The position numbers and the translations under genes are program-made. The notes under the pieces are model-generated. The model worked only from the letters and a program-made list of their open reading frames with translations. It had not been told where the DNA came from and searched no databases. A stretch of 64,000 nt of DNA from Cronobacter dublinensis subsp. dublinensis LMG 23823 (GTDB lineage Bacteria > Pseudomonadota > Gammaproteobacteria > Enterobacterales > Enterobacteriaceae): NCBI RefSeq assembly GCF_001277235.1, contig NZ_CP012267.1:133339-197338 (forward strand), given 5' to 3'. Within the stretch, counting starts at the first letter, position 1. The number at the start of each line of letters is the position of its first letter. Positions 44,959 to 53,181 of the stretch are shown here, in pieces.

Positions 44959-45879
44959 TCACCGGGGACCACCGGGCATTTCGGTGTTCTGCGGCGAACC
45001 CCAGTGTGCTTTCAGAAAATCGATAAAGCAGCGAACACGGGGTGAGAGGTAGCGGCTGGTGGGCCAGAGCGCGGAAAACGCGCCTGTACGCTCACAGTAG
45101 CCAGGCATCACCTCGCATAACTCGCCGCGAGCGAGCATAGAATTCACGATAAAGTCAGGGACGTAGCAGATCCCAAGCCCGGCGGCGGCGGCGCGGATCA
45201 TCGCTTCGATATTGTTGACCGTCAGCGCGGCGTGCGCCTGATGCGCGCCGGTAAGCTGAAACCCGCGCAGCGCCCACGGCTGGATAAGCCCGGTGGACGG
45301 AAAGCGAAACAGAATGACGCGATGCTCTTTCAGCGCCTCCGGTGATGCGGGCGCGCCCTGCGCGGCGAGGTAGGCCGGGCTTGCGCAGAGCACGAAACGA
45401 AAATGCCCCAGCGTCCTGGTGGTCAGGCGCGAATCGGCTATCTCTCCACTGCGGATGGCCACATCAAACCCTTCCTCCACCAGATTCACCAGCCTGTCGC
45501 TGAAATCCAGTTCGATTTCGATCTCCGGATAACGCGCGGCGAACGCCGGCAAAAACGGCATTAACAGGTGATAACCGATAGCGGGCAGCGACACCCGCAG
45601 CCTGCCGGACGGACGTTGCTGAGAAGAGGTCAGCTCTGCTTCGGCGTCACGCAATTGCTCAAGGGCAGGGCGGCAGCGCGCCAGCAGTCTCTCCCCTTCG
45701 CTGGTGAGGCTCACGCTGCGGGTGCTGCGGTTGAAAAGCCGCACGCCGAGCCTCTGTTCAAGCCTCGCGACGTTTTTGCCCACGGCGGAGGCCGAGATGC
45801 CCAGTAACCGTGCTGCCCCGGTAAAGCTCAGCGTCTCAGCGGTGCGAACAAATGAGGTCAGTGCGGTGAGACTGTCCAT
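44959..45879 (-). CDS. LysR-family regulator of the adjacent MFS pump
   Basis: A 306-aa regulator from ATG 45879 (MDSLTALTSFVRTAETLSFT), with the helix-turn-helix ARLLGISASAVGKNVARLEQ. The effector domain reads LRVSLPAIGYHLLMPFLPAF and ends with the divergent-subfamily tail. Divergent from the MFS gene at 45983 with ~100 bp between, the usual arrangement of a LysR regulator and its target. Confidence 0.85.
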   Translation of the reverse strand: MDSLTALTSFVRTAETLSFTGAARLLGISASAVGKNVARLEQRLGVRLFNRSTRSVSLTSEGERLLARCRPALEQLRDAEAELTSSQQRPSGRLRVSLPAIGYHLLMPFLPAFAARYPEIEIELDFSDRLVNLVEEGFDVAIRSGEIADSRLTTRTLGHFRFVLCASPAYLAAQGAPASPEALKEHRVILFRFPSTGLIQPWALRGFQLTGAHQAHAALTVNNIEAMIRAAAAGLGICYVPDFIVNSMLARGELCEVMPGYCERTGAFSALWPTSRYLSPRVRCFIDFLKAHWGSPQNTEMPGGPR

Positions 45880-45982
45880 AATTGCCAACTTTTTGTCCGT
45901 TAAGAAGGGATTATCAGTCTATTTATTCGACATGAAGTCCGCAATAGCATTCACCGTATCTGCCACTACGTAAGGTTACTGA

Positions 45983-47497
45983 ATGTCTGCGAATCCTTTT
46001 TCCAGGACGGCTAACGTCGCCGCTGCGCTGTCGGTGCTATCGGCGGCGATGATCCTGCCGCTCAGCTTCACCGGCGGGGTCGCCACCACGCCCGCGATTG
46101 GTCATGAGCTTGGCGGCAGTGCGCTGTCGCTCGCCTGGCTCACTAATGGCTTCATGCTGACCTTCGGCAGTTCGCTTCTCGCTGCAGGCGTGATGGCGGA
46201 TCTGACCGGGCGAAAGCGCATTTTTACCGGCGGGCTTATGCTGTTTTTTGTGAGCTGCCTTGCGGTCTGCCTCGCGACCAGTACCGCAACGATCGGCGTT
46301 TTGCGCGCTGTGCAGGGCGTGGCTGCCGCCATGACGCTCGCGGGCGGCAGCGCGATGCTGGCGCAGCTTTTTGAGGGCCAGGCCCGCACGCGGGTTTTCA
46401 GCGTGCTGGGAACGATGTTCGGCGCCGGGCTGGCGTTCGGCCCTTTGCTGGCGGGGCTTATCATCGACCATGACGGCTGGCGATGGCTCTATGCGCTGCT
46501 GGCGGCGCTCGCCGGTCTCTGCGCGCTGACCGGCGCTATTTTTCTGCCGCCTGCCGTGAAAACCTCCGGGGGACGGGCAGATATTCCGGGGCTCGCGCTG
46601 TTCAGCGTCTGTCTGGTGTGCTTCACCGTCGCGCTGCTGGCGATCCCGCCGCTGGGCGTGACGTCATGGCCGGTGCTGGCGTTGCTCGGCGCGTCGCTGG
46701 CGGCGGCGAAAGGGGTTATCGTTCGCTGCCGTCGCGCCACGCACCCGGTGTTTGATCTCGCTCTGCTGCGCAACGCGCGCTTCGCGGGAGTACTGTTGTT
46801 GCCGCTCGCTACCTGCTGCTGTTATGTGGTCTGGTTGATCCTGCTGCCGCTGCGGTTTACCGGCGCCGAAGCACTGAGCGAAACGCGCAGCGCCCTGTAT
46901 ATGCTGGCGCTGACGCTGCCGGTACTGCTTCTTCCGGGCGTCGCGGCGCTGCTGACGCGCTGGTTCAGCGCCGCCAGCCTGGCGGCTGGTGGCTTGCTGG
47001 TGGCCGCGATCGGCCTGGTGCTGCTGGGCGTCGCATTGCAGGGAAACAGCGATGGAAGGCTCATTATGGCGCTGGTGGTGACCGGCTGCGGCTCGGCGCT
47101 GCCCTGGGGACTAATGGACGGGCTGGCGGTTTCAGGCGTGCCTGCGCAGAAAGCGGGCATGGCGGCAGGGCTGTTTAACACGGTGCGGGTCGCGGGCGAA
47201 AGCGTGGCGCTGGTCTGCGTGATGGCGTTTCTCGCCACCGCCAGTCAACAGGCGCTGGCAGCCACCCTCAACGGTTATCCGCCGCAGACTATCGCGAGCG
47301 CCGCCGCCTGGCTTGGCGCGGGCCATCTTGAGCAGGCGCATACGCTGCTGCCGGGTGTGCCGCTGGCGCGGCTGTACCAGAGCCTGAATCAGGCGTATCA
47401 GTGGCTGTGCAATCTGCTGGCTATCCTGACGCTGCTTTGCGCCGCAATGGTCTGGAAAACGCTTCGCCGCCACGGGCCACTGCCCGGACGGCCATGA
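45983..47497 (+). CDS. DHA2-type (14-TM, EmrB-like) MFS transporter
   Basis: A 504-aa protein with about 14 hydrophobic helices. LPLSFTGGVATTPAIGHELG begins TM1, then the antiporter loops (GVMADLTGRKRIFTGGLMLF) and the motif-C-like stretch LGTMFGAGLAFGPLLAGLI. It likely exports drugs or organic cations by proton antiport. Probably controlled by the divergent LysR protein. Confidence 0.85.
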   Translation: MSANPFSRTANVAAALSVLSAAMILPLSFTGGVATTPAIGHELGGSALSLAWLTNGFMLTFGSSLLAAGVMADLTGRKRIFTGGLMLFFVSCLAVCLATSTATIGVLRAVQGVAAAMTLAGGSAMLAQLFEGQARTRVFSVLGTMFGAGLAFGPLLAGLIIDHDGWRWLYALLAALAGLCALTGAIFLPPAVKTSGGRADIPGLALFSVCLVCFTVALLAIPPLGVTSWPVLALLGASLAAAKGVIVRCRRATHPVFDLALLRNARFAGVLLLPLATCCCYVVWLILLPLRFTGAEALSETRSALYMLALTLPVLLLPGVAALLTRWFSAASLAAGGLLVAAIGLVLLGVALQGNSDGRLIMALVVTGCGSALPWGLMDGLAVSGVPAQKAGMAAGLFNTVRVAGESVALVCVMAFLATASQQALAATLNGYPPQTIASAAAWLGAGHLEQAHTLLPGVPLARLYQSLNQAYQWLCNLLAILTLLCAAMVWKTLRRHGPLPGRP

Positions 47498-47502
47498 GCG
47501 TA

Positions 47503-47813
47503 TTAAAGGTGTTGCGCCTCCACGCCCTGGAGAATTTCCTTTATCTCGAAGAAATCATTCCAGAACGGGGTATCGCGCAGGGCTTCGGTAAACTCCTGCC
47601 AGACCGCGTGGCTTGCGGCTTCCCACATCCAGATATCGGAAATGCGCGCGGAGTAAAACCCGGTGTCGAAATAGCGCAGCGTCAGCGCGCCAGTAACGGC
47701 GTGAGAAATGTCGTGATGTTGCGCTGACGTTCTTCCGCGCTGGCGCTAAGCCAGCTGCGGTTGGCTTTCACCAGCATAAAAAGGGTCACAGCGTCTGTGG
47801 CGGTACGGTTCAT
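47503..47813 (-). pseudogene. Darcynin-like protein gene, frameshifted
   Basis: MNRTATDAVTLFMLVKANRS opens at 47813; after ~44 codons a TGA at about 47683 interrupts it. Shifting by one base gives TLRYFDTGFYSARISDIWMW, then FWNDFFEIKEILQGVE and a TAA at 47503. The combined product matches the small darcynin family (LRFYD...VTDVWMWE...FW..YFEVVEILPGVE). One missing base near 47685 accounts for the defect. Confidence 0.7.
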
Positions 47814-47908
47814 AACGGTCTCCCTGAAAACTATTAATGCTTGTAGATGTGAGGTTACGGTGACGTCGTTATGCTATCGGGACACCTTTTATTCAGGGAC
47901 TCGCGTTT

Positions 47909-48190
47909 ATGCCCGTCATTGAACCCGCTGCCGCGCCGCGCAAACTGCCGCGTCAGGCCCGCTCACGGGCGCTGGTTGAGGCGATTATCGAGGCGACCGC
48001 TCGCATTTTTGAGCGCGCGGGCCCGGCGGCCTGCACGACCAACGCCTGGGATGTTATCGCGCTGGCGCAGGGCATGATAGCGATGGCCGCCCGGCGTAGT
48101 GAGTCTGATGCCCCCGCGCTGGCACGCCGGATTGAACGTGCCGTCTTTGGTTATCTCGGCTGGCCAGCGCCTGACGCCGGGGGATTTTAA
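47909..48190 (+). pseudogene. TetR-family gene with a large in-frame internal deletion
   Basis: A 93-aa frame joins a TetR N-terminus (RKLPRQARSRALVEAIIEAT followed by ARIFERAGPAACTTNA) directly to a TetR C-terminus (DVIALAQGMIAMAARRSESD). The helix-turn-helix recognition helix and most of the ligand domain (~100 residues) are missing without loss of frame. It cannot bind DNA as a TetR protein. It may once have regulated the divergent darcynin-like gene. Confidence 0.7.
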
Positions 48191-48212
48191 TGCGTTATCA
48201 CAGGAGAGAACG

Positions 48213-48524
48213 ATGATTGTCAGAACCTGGCACGGCTGCGTGCCGCGCGAACACGCCGACGATTTTGCGGTGCATTTACAGAAGACCGGCGTTGAACATG
48301 CGCAGCGCACGCCGGGTAACCAGGGCGCGTTTGTGCGCCATGAAACGCAGGGCGACTGGGCGCATTTCTTTCTTGCGACGTACTGGGACAGTCTGTGCGC
48401 CATTAAGGCGTTCGCGGGAGACGATTATCAGGTCGCGGTGACGTACCCCGACGATGAACAGTTTGAACTGCTCTCCGACCCTTACGTGTTCCACCACAAC
48501 GTAGAAGACATTACGCCGCTGTAA
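48213..48524 (+). CDS. ABM-fold (antibiotic biosynthesis monooxygenase-like) protein
   Basis: A 103-aa protein, MIVRTWHGCVPREHADDFAV..., with GNQGAFVRHETQGDWAHFFL and a YWDSLCAIKAFAGDDY end. The dimeric alpha-beta barrel pattern is that of ABM/YgiN-like enzymes. AGGAGA precedes the ATG. The substrate is unknown. It overlaps the convergent phosphoesterase by 14 bp. Confidence 0.7.
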   Translation: MIVRTWHGCVPREHADDFAVHLQKTGVEHAQRTPGNQGAFVRHETQGDWAHFFLATYWDSLCAIKAFAGDDYQVAVTYPDDEQFELLSDPYVFHHNVEDITPL

Positions 48525-49260
48525 CCGGTGAAACCGCGATAAAATGACTCGCCAGCGCGCCGTTCTCAACGCGGTGCACCATCAGCGCGGGAGGATCGTA
48601 AACGAAGGGAACGTGCGACGCGCCGAGCCATAACGGATTTGCGGGGCAGACAGCGCCGCAGATATAAGCCGGGATACCGGCCAGCGTTCCGGCAGCCGGG
48701 CGGTGGACATGCCCTGTAGCTATCGCAAGCGGTCTGGCCGGATGCTGGCGCAGCAGGGCGGCGAGCGCGTCATGGTCGCGGCACATGATCGCATCCATCG
48801 AGGGAATGCCGCTCGCAAAGACATGATGGTGCATAAACAGCAGCGTCTGGCGCCCCTGCGCCTCATCAAGCTGCTGCGACAGCCAGCTAAGATGCGCGGC
48901 GACACTCCCCGCCGCGCAGGCCTCAAGCGTGCTATCAAGCCCGATAGCGCGAAGGCCCGGCAGATCCACCACCGCATGCAGCGGCCCGTCTGCGCCCGTC
49001 CAGAATGTCGCGCTCCAGGTCGCTCGCAGGGCGTCAAGATGGTCGGCATTGCCCGGCAGGATAAGCTTGCGGCACGGAAACGCCTCAAGGCGCGCCGCTA
49101 TCTGCGAATACCCGTCGCGCCAGCCGTCGTCCGTCAAATCGCCACTGATCACCAGCAGATCGGGCGTCAGTGGCGCAAGCCACGCCAGCGCATTGTCAAA
49201 ACGCGCCAGATTGTCGTTATCCGGGGCTGCGTGAATATCAGAAATCTGCGCGATAAGCAT
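48511..49260 (-). CDS. Calcineurin-like metallophosphoesterase (CpdA-type)
   Basis: A 249-aa phosphodiesterase: metal-binding motifs DIH (residues 8-10), GDLTD, GNADH, MHHH and GHVH in the usual order, as in CpdA-like cyclic-nucleotide phosphodiesterases. The third motif reads GNADH instead of the common GNHD, so the histidine is displaced by one position, which may change the substrate. No signal peptide. Confidence 0.8.
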   Translation of the reverse strand: MLIAQISDIHAAPDNDNLARFDNALAWLAPLTPDLLVISGDLTDDGWRDGYSQIAARLEAFPCRKLILPGNADHLDALRATWSATFWTGADGPLHAVVDLPGLRAIGLDSTLEACAAGSVAAHLSWLSQQLDEAQGRQTLLFMHHHVFASGIPSMDAIMCRDHDALAALLRQHPARPLAIATGHVHRPAAGTLAGIPAYICGAVCPANPLWLGASHVPFVYDPPALMVHRVENGALASHFIAVSPVTAA

Positions 49261-49325
49261 AGCGTTCCCTTTGTATCAACCGATAATCAATGAGGCATCA
49301 CAAAAGGGTGGGGCAATAAAAAGAA

Positions 49326-49357
49326 AAAAGCCAGCGGTGAGAGACGTGCTGGCTTTT
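49326..49357 (-). terminator. Terminator of the ycgZ-ymgA-ariR operon
   Basis: AAAAGCCAGC (49326-49335), 12-nt loop, GCTGGCTTTT (49348-49357), with further A on the left giving a T run on the minus strand. Located 19 bp beyond the ariR stop. Confidence 0.8.
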
Positions 49358-49375
49358 GAAGGAAAGGGGGCTGCC

Positions 49376-49654
49376 TCAGATATCGTCAAGCGTATGATCG
49401 ACGACAATCTCCAGCGTTTTGCGGATAACGTCAGCCATCACCACGTCATCGGTGGTTTCCAGCGCGTTGATCAGCTGTAAAATAATGGCCTTATGCGTCA
49501 GGTGACCTTCGGTCGCGAGAATGTTGCTCACGACTGCGCCCAGCAGAGCGGCTTCCTGCGCCAGCATATCGCCAGCATTGCGAAAATATTCAGACAGTGT
49601 CGTATCGGGCAGCTCTGCATGCAAATCTGCGGGGTTAAACATTACCTGGCTCAT
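49376..49654 (-). CDS. ariR: AriR (YmgB), biofilm and acid-resistance connector
   Basis: A 92-aa protein. The region TTLSEYFRNAGDMLAQEAAL, then AIILQLINALETTDDVVMAD and VIRKTLEIV, matches E. coli YmgB/AriR closely. In E. coli it is induced by blue light and cold through BluF/BluR and promotes colanic-acid production while lowering curli and biofilm. Start MSQVMFNPAD chosen by family length. Last gene of the three-gene operon; a ymgC homologue is not present. Confidence 0.85.
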   Translation of the reverse strand: MSQVMFNPADLHAELPDTTLSEYFRNAGDMLAQEAALLGAVVSNILATEGHLTHKAIILQLINALETTDDVVMADVIRKTLEIVVDHTLDDI

Positions 49655-49694
49655 AACTGGCACCGTATTGTTGTTTAATAGTTGCTGTATATAG

Positions 49695-49994
49695 TCAGTG
49701 TTTTTTAGTGCCGTCTGGCGACTGACTTTCGCCAAACAGAGAATGGACATTGTCGCCATTCCATTCTTTACGCCCATGCGCGCCATTACGCCGTCCGGAA
49801 ACCGTGTTAGTGCTGATCTCAGCTATCACGCAGGCAATCGCCTCGCGTCGCTGTGGATCTGACTCGCTGGTTTCCATCGAGCGCAAACGCGCGATGAGGA
49901 CCCGCATATTGATCGGGCCTTTTTCTCGAAGGAGAGACAGTACTGCCTCTCCGATAATTTCGTCTGTCAGTTGATCTTTTTCACTTCTGTTCAT
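49695..49994 (-). CDS. ymgA: YmgA-like connector protein
   Basis: A 99-aa protein, MNRSEKDQLTDEIIGEAVLS..., with INMRVLIARLRSMETSESDP and IACVIAEIS, the helical pattern of E. coli YmgA (ITGQAVLQIL...TLIKQLLVMKSAEED). Belongs to the same small-protein family as YcgZ and AriR and acts in the Rcs phosphorelay branch. Start chosen at MNRSEK; the longer frame is not supported by family length. Moderately diverged, with a longer C-terminal tail. Confidence 0.75.
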   Translation of the reverse strand: MNRSEKDQLTDEIIGEAVLSLLREKGPINMRVLIARLRSMETSESDPQRREAIACVIAEISTNTVSGRRNGAHGRKEWNGDNVHSLFGESQSPDGTKKH

Positions 49995-50159
49995 AAATGC
50001 GTCTCTGAATGCCGCATGTTCCGCGCCACGCACGGATACAACATTTTTCCGGTGGCGTCCTGCCACTGAAAATTGTCAGGCTTTGCTAAGGCCTGCAATA
50101 TCCCCCCGCCATAATTGACTTAATCATCAGGAAACGTGTTCGGTAGAAACGCCCTGCTG

Positions 50160-50399
50160 TTAGCGATCAAAAAGCAAACCTATCAGCGTCTGATAGTGAC
50201 TCTCTTCTTCAACGCTGGATGCCATTTCGAGACGACTAAGCAATTTGGTGCAAATGCTTTTTTTGTTCAGGAGTCGACCATCGCGCAGAATCTCAACCAC
50301 GATTTGCCCTAAGGTTTCTTGCTGAGTTGGCAGCGCTGCTTTATCAAAGTATCGGGCAATGGCATTGGCTGAATCCGGGATATAACCGTTCTGACGCAT
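50160..50399 (-). CDS. ycgZ: YcgZ, connector protein of the blue-light regulon
   Basis: A 79-aa protein aligning end to end with E. coli YcgZ: SANAIARYFDKAALPTQQET, LGQIVVEILRDGRLLNKKS and YQTLIGLLF. First gene of the minus-strand operon, with a BluR-like dyad about 70-90 bp upstream of its start. In E. coli it is strongly induced when BluF and blue light remove the BluR repressor. Confidence 0.9.
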   Translation of the reverse strand: MRQNGYIPDSANAIARYFDKAALPTQQETLGQIVVEILRDGRLLNKKSICTKLLSRLEMASSVEEESHYQTLIGLLFDR

Positions 50400-50465
50400 A
50401 TGTCACTCCTGTTAAAATTTCGTAACTACGCAAGGAATAGTTAGCAGTATACTAATTACGTTAAT

Positions 50466-50488
50466 CTTGTACACCGCTTTTGTATAAG
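50466..50488 (-). promoter_or_regulatory. BluR-like MerR-type dyad in the ycgZ promoter
   Basis: Half-sites CTTGTACA (50466-50473) and TGTATAAG (50481-50488) form a near-perfect inverted repeat (7 of 8) with a 7-bp spacer. Related TTGTACAA-type half-sites occur before bluF (50621-50628 and CTGTACAA at 50683) and before bluR (52171, 52189). BluR, a MerR-like repressor, is expected here; the site itself is inferred. Confidence 0.65.
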
Positions 50489-50805
50489 TTAATGTCGCAT
50501 TTCTGGTTAAAAAATTATCATAATCATATTTTTCAGTGACTTACATTAATAATTATTTTCGCTTTTGCAGATAATTCTGTACCGAAATTGCATTTTTATT
50601 GTCGAATCGGAGAAAAGAGGTTGTACAAGAGACGTAAAAGGTAAGCATTTTGTGAAAATTATCGCCCTGATAACCCTGTAACCTGTACAAAAACCGTACC
50701 TGCTCCCCTGCCATTTTTTATCGGTATCTAAGCGCAATCATCGCAAGACGCATGAGGAGTCATCTGTTAAGGTGGCGGCTAATTCACCTATTCACGGGAT
50801 GTATG

Positions 50806-52023
50806 ATGCTCACAACCATAATTTATCGCAGTCATATCTGCGACGACGTGCCGGTCAGCGTACTGGACGACATGGTGACGGCGGCGAACAACAAGAACGG
50901 TCAGGCCGATGTGACCGGCATTCTGCTTTTCAATGGCAGACATTTCTTCCAGCTGCTGGAAGGCCCGGAAGAGAGCGTGAAGTCCATTTACCGCGCCATC
51001 TGCGCCGATACGCGTCATTACAACCTGGTGGAGCTGCTGTGCGACTACGCGCCCGCGCGCCGCTTTGGTAAATCCGGCATGGAGCTGTTTGATTTACGCA
51101 ACTATGAGCGTGACGAAGTGCTTCAGCATGTGCTGAACAAAGGCACCTCGAAATATCAGCTGGTCTACGGCGACCGCGCGTTGCAGTTTTTCCAGACCTT
51201 TGTTGAGGCGACGGAAAAAGAAAACTATTTCGAAATCCCGCCGGGTGATAGCTGGGATTTCATTACCGAAGACGATGGCGTTCAGGCGCCGACCGATGCC
51301 GGGACGCAAACCGATTGCAGTTTCGCCTTCCAGCCGATTATCGATCCGCTCTCCCGTGAAGTGGTGTCGCTGGAGGCGCTCCTGCGTACGCCTGCGGGCG
51401 CGCCGCCAGAAACCTTCTTTGAAGGGTTAGAGGGCGCCGCCCTCTACGAGGCCGATCTGCACAGCAAGAAAACCGCCTTCGCGATGGCGGGCGCGCTCAA
51501 TATCGGCCAGCAGACGCTGTGCGTGAACCTGCAACCGATGACGCTGGTAACCCTGCCTGGCGCGGTGGATTTTCTGGTTAAGGAGATCCAGGCGAACGGG
51601 CTGGTGCCGGATCAGGTGATGGTGGAGTTTACCGAAAGCGAGGTGATCTCCCGCCTGGACGAATTCACCGACGCTATCCGCCAGCTCAAAGCGGCGGGCC
51701 TGCGCGTGGCGATTGACCACTTTGGCGCGGGGTTTGCCGGCCTGCTGCTGCTGGCGCAGTTCCAGCCGGACCGCATCAAAATCAACCGCGATCTCATCCG
51801 CGACGTGCATAAAAGCGGCCCGCGTCAGGCCATCGTTCAGGCGCTGATCAAATGCTGCGCCTCGCTGGAAATCTCGATTTCCGCCGTCGGCGTGGAGAAA
51901 GCCGAGGAGTGGATGTGGCTGGAATCCGCAGGTATTACGCTTTTCCAGGGGTATCTGTTCGCTAAACCGGCGCTCGGCGGCATTCCGGCCGTCGCGTGGC
52001 CTGAAAAAAAATTCGGCCTGTAA
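50806..52023 (+). CDS. bluF: BluF, blue-light receptor with degenerate EAL domain
   Basis: A 405-aa protein close to E. coli YcgF. N-terminal BLUF domain (residues 1-95: TTIIYRSHICDDVPVSVLDD, GILLFNGRHFFQLLEGPEE) binds FAD, with the conserved Tyr near the start. The C-terminal EAL-like domain reads SLEALLR, EFTESEVISRLDEF and IDHFGAGFAGL. The DDFGTG signature is DHFGAG, so it should not cleave c-di-GMP but bind BluR, as in E. coli. Start MLTTIIYRSH set by homology (ATG at 50803 equally possible). Confidence 0.9.
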   Translation: MLTTIIYRSHICDDVPVSVLDDMVTAANNKNGQADVTGILLFNGRHFFQLLEGPEESVKSIYRAICADTRHYNLVELLCDYAPARRFGKSGMELFDLRNYERDEVLQHVLNKGTSKYQLVYGDRALQFFQTFVEATEKENYFEIPPGDSWDFITEDDGVQAPTDAGTQTDCSFAFQPIIDPLSREVVSLEALLRTPAGAPPETFFEGLEGAALYEADLHSKKTAFAMAGALNIGQQTLCVNLQPMTLVTLPGAVDFLVKEIQANGLVPDQVMVEFTESEVISRLDEFTDAIRQLKAAGLRVAIDHFGAGFAGLLLLAQFQPDRIKINRDLIRDVHKSGPRQAIVQALIKCCASLEISISAVGVEKAEEWMWLESAGITLFQGYLFAKPALGGIPAVAWPEKKFGL

Positions 52024-52170
52024 ACGCCGCTCCCCCAATATGGCGCATGTTTAAACCTGCATGCGCCATCCTCCTGTGATTCAACGCCTTTTCTATACAC
52101 TTTTTTATTGCCCAGCGCGTGCGGAGTTCATACTCTTACTCTCCAGACGGCTCTTAAGTTAACTTCACGG

Positions 52171-52196
52171 TTGTACAATTAATAAAAATTGTACAA
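52171..52196. promoter_or_regulatory. Paired TTGTACAA boxes upstream of bluR
   Basis: Two identical palindromic octamers TTGTACAA at 52171-52178 and 52189-52196, 18 bp apart centre to centre, 30-90 bp before the bluR start. Together they form a larger dyad. They match the TGTACA core at the ycgZ promoter and before bluF, suggesting that BluR also represses its own gene. Confidence 0.6.
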
Positions 52197-52258
52197 GCTA
52201 TGAGAAGTTAAATTTTTGAGAGATTCCTGTGTCGGTTTTGAGCGTGAGTGAAGATCCT

Positions 52259-53002
52259 ATGGCGTTTTACAGCATTGGCGAGATAGCAGAACGGTGCGGC
52301 ATCAACCCCGTGACGCTGCGCGCCTGGCAGCGGCGCTATGGCCTGCTTAAACCCCAGCGCAGCGAAGGCGGTCACCGCCAGTTCGATGAAGACGACATTC
52401 AGCGTATCGAAGAGATAAAGCGGCTGGTGAAAAGCGGCGTTCCCGTGGGGAAAGTCAAAGCGCTACTGGATAAAGACCTCGTCGTCGCCCCGGAAGCCTG
52501 GCATGTGTTACAGGAAGAGATGATGACCGTGCTGCGCCAGGCGCGTCCTGCCACGCTGCGCGCCAAAATCACGGCGCTGGTGCGTGAAAACGCGGTAGAC
52601 GGGCTTATCGATAATGTCTTTCTGCCGGTGCGTCGCCGTCTGGGGCTTGATCACTACACTGCGCCTTCCATGCGCAGCCTGATGGACGGCGCGCTGATTG
52701 AGTACGCAACGCTGTTTCTCGCCGAAGCGCGCAAGAAAACCACCAAAGAAGCACTGCTGATGGGGTGGGGTACAGTCGATCGCGCCCGCCTGTGGCTCGA
52801 AGCCTGTCGTCTCGCGCATCAGGGCTGGCATATCGATGTGCTTGCCGAGCCGCTTGATCTGCCGCACCCGGAGCTCTTCCCCAACCAGCATTTTTTTGTC
52901 TGGACCGACGAGCCACTCTCTGAAGGACAGCTGGAGCGGGTCTCCCACTGGCAGGCGCAGGGCTTCGCCATTACTTTTCTGACCGATGCAGAAACGGCGT
53001 AA
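52259..53002 (+). CDS. bluR: BluR, MerR-like repressor of the blue-light regulon
   Basis: A 247-aa regulator. The MerR winged helix YSIGEIAERCGINPVTLRAW, QRRYGLLKPQRSEGG, HRQFDEDD is nearly the same as E. coli YcgE. The C-terminal half is diverged but similar in length (VRRRLGL, ALIEYATLFLAEARKKTTKE, GWGTVDRARLWLEA). BluF binds it in light to release DNA. The ATG at 52259 matches the E. coli start (MAYYSIG); an in-frame GTG at 52229 is possible. Confidence 0.9.
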   Translation: MAFYSIGEIAERCGINPVTLRAWQRRYGLLKPQRSEGGHRQFDEDDIQRIEEIKRLVKSGVPVGKVKALLDKDLVVAPEAWHVLQEEMMTVLRQARPATLRAKITALVRENAVDGLIDNVFLPVRRRLGLDHYTAPSMRSLMDGALIEYATLFLAEARKKTTKEALLMGWGTVDRARLWLEACRLAHQGWHIDVLAEPLDLPHPELFPNQHFFVWTDEPLSEGQLERVSHWQAQGFAITFLTDAETA

Positions 53003-53181
53003 TCGCGCCGCACCTCTCTCTATGCGGGCACTCCGCCCGCGTCAGCGCAGCCATTCACCTCACCTGCCTCTTGCCTGATAGCTGACGACCCGCATCAGCG
53101 ATATCATACGGCGCTTATAGGCTCCTTTCTGGCGTTCTGACGCGCGCTGGCGCGCCGGATGCTTTCATTGATGAGTGAATC

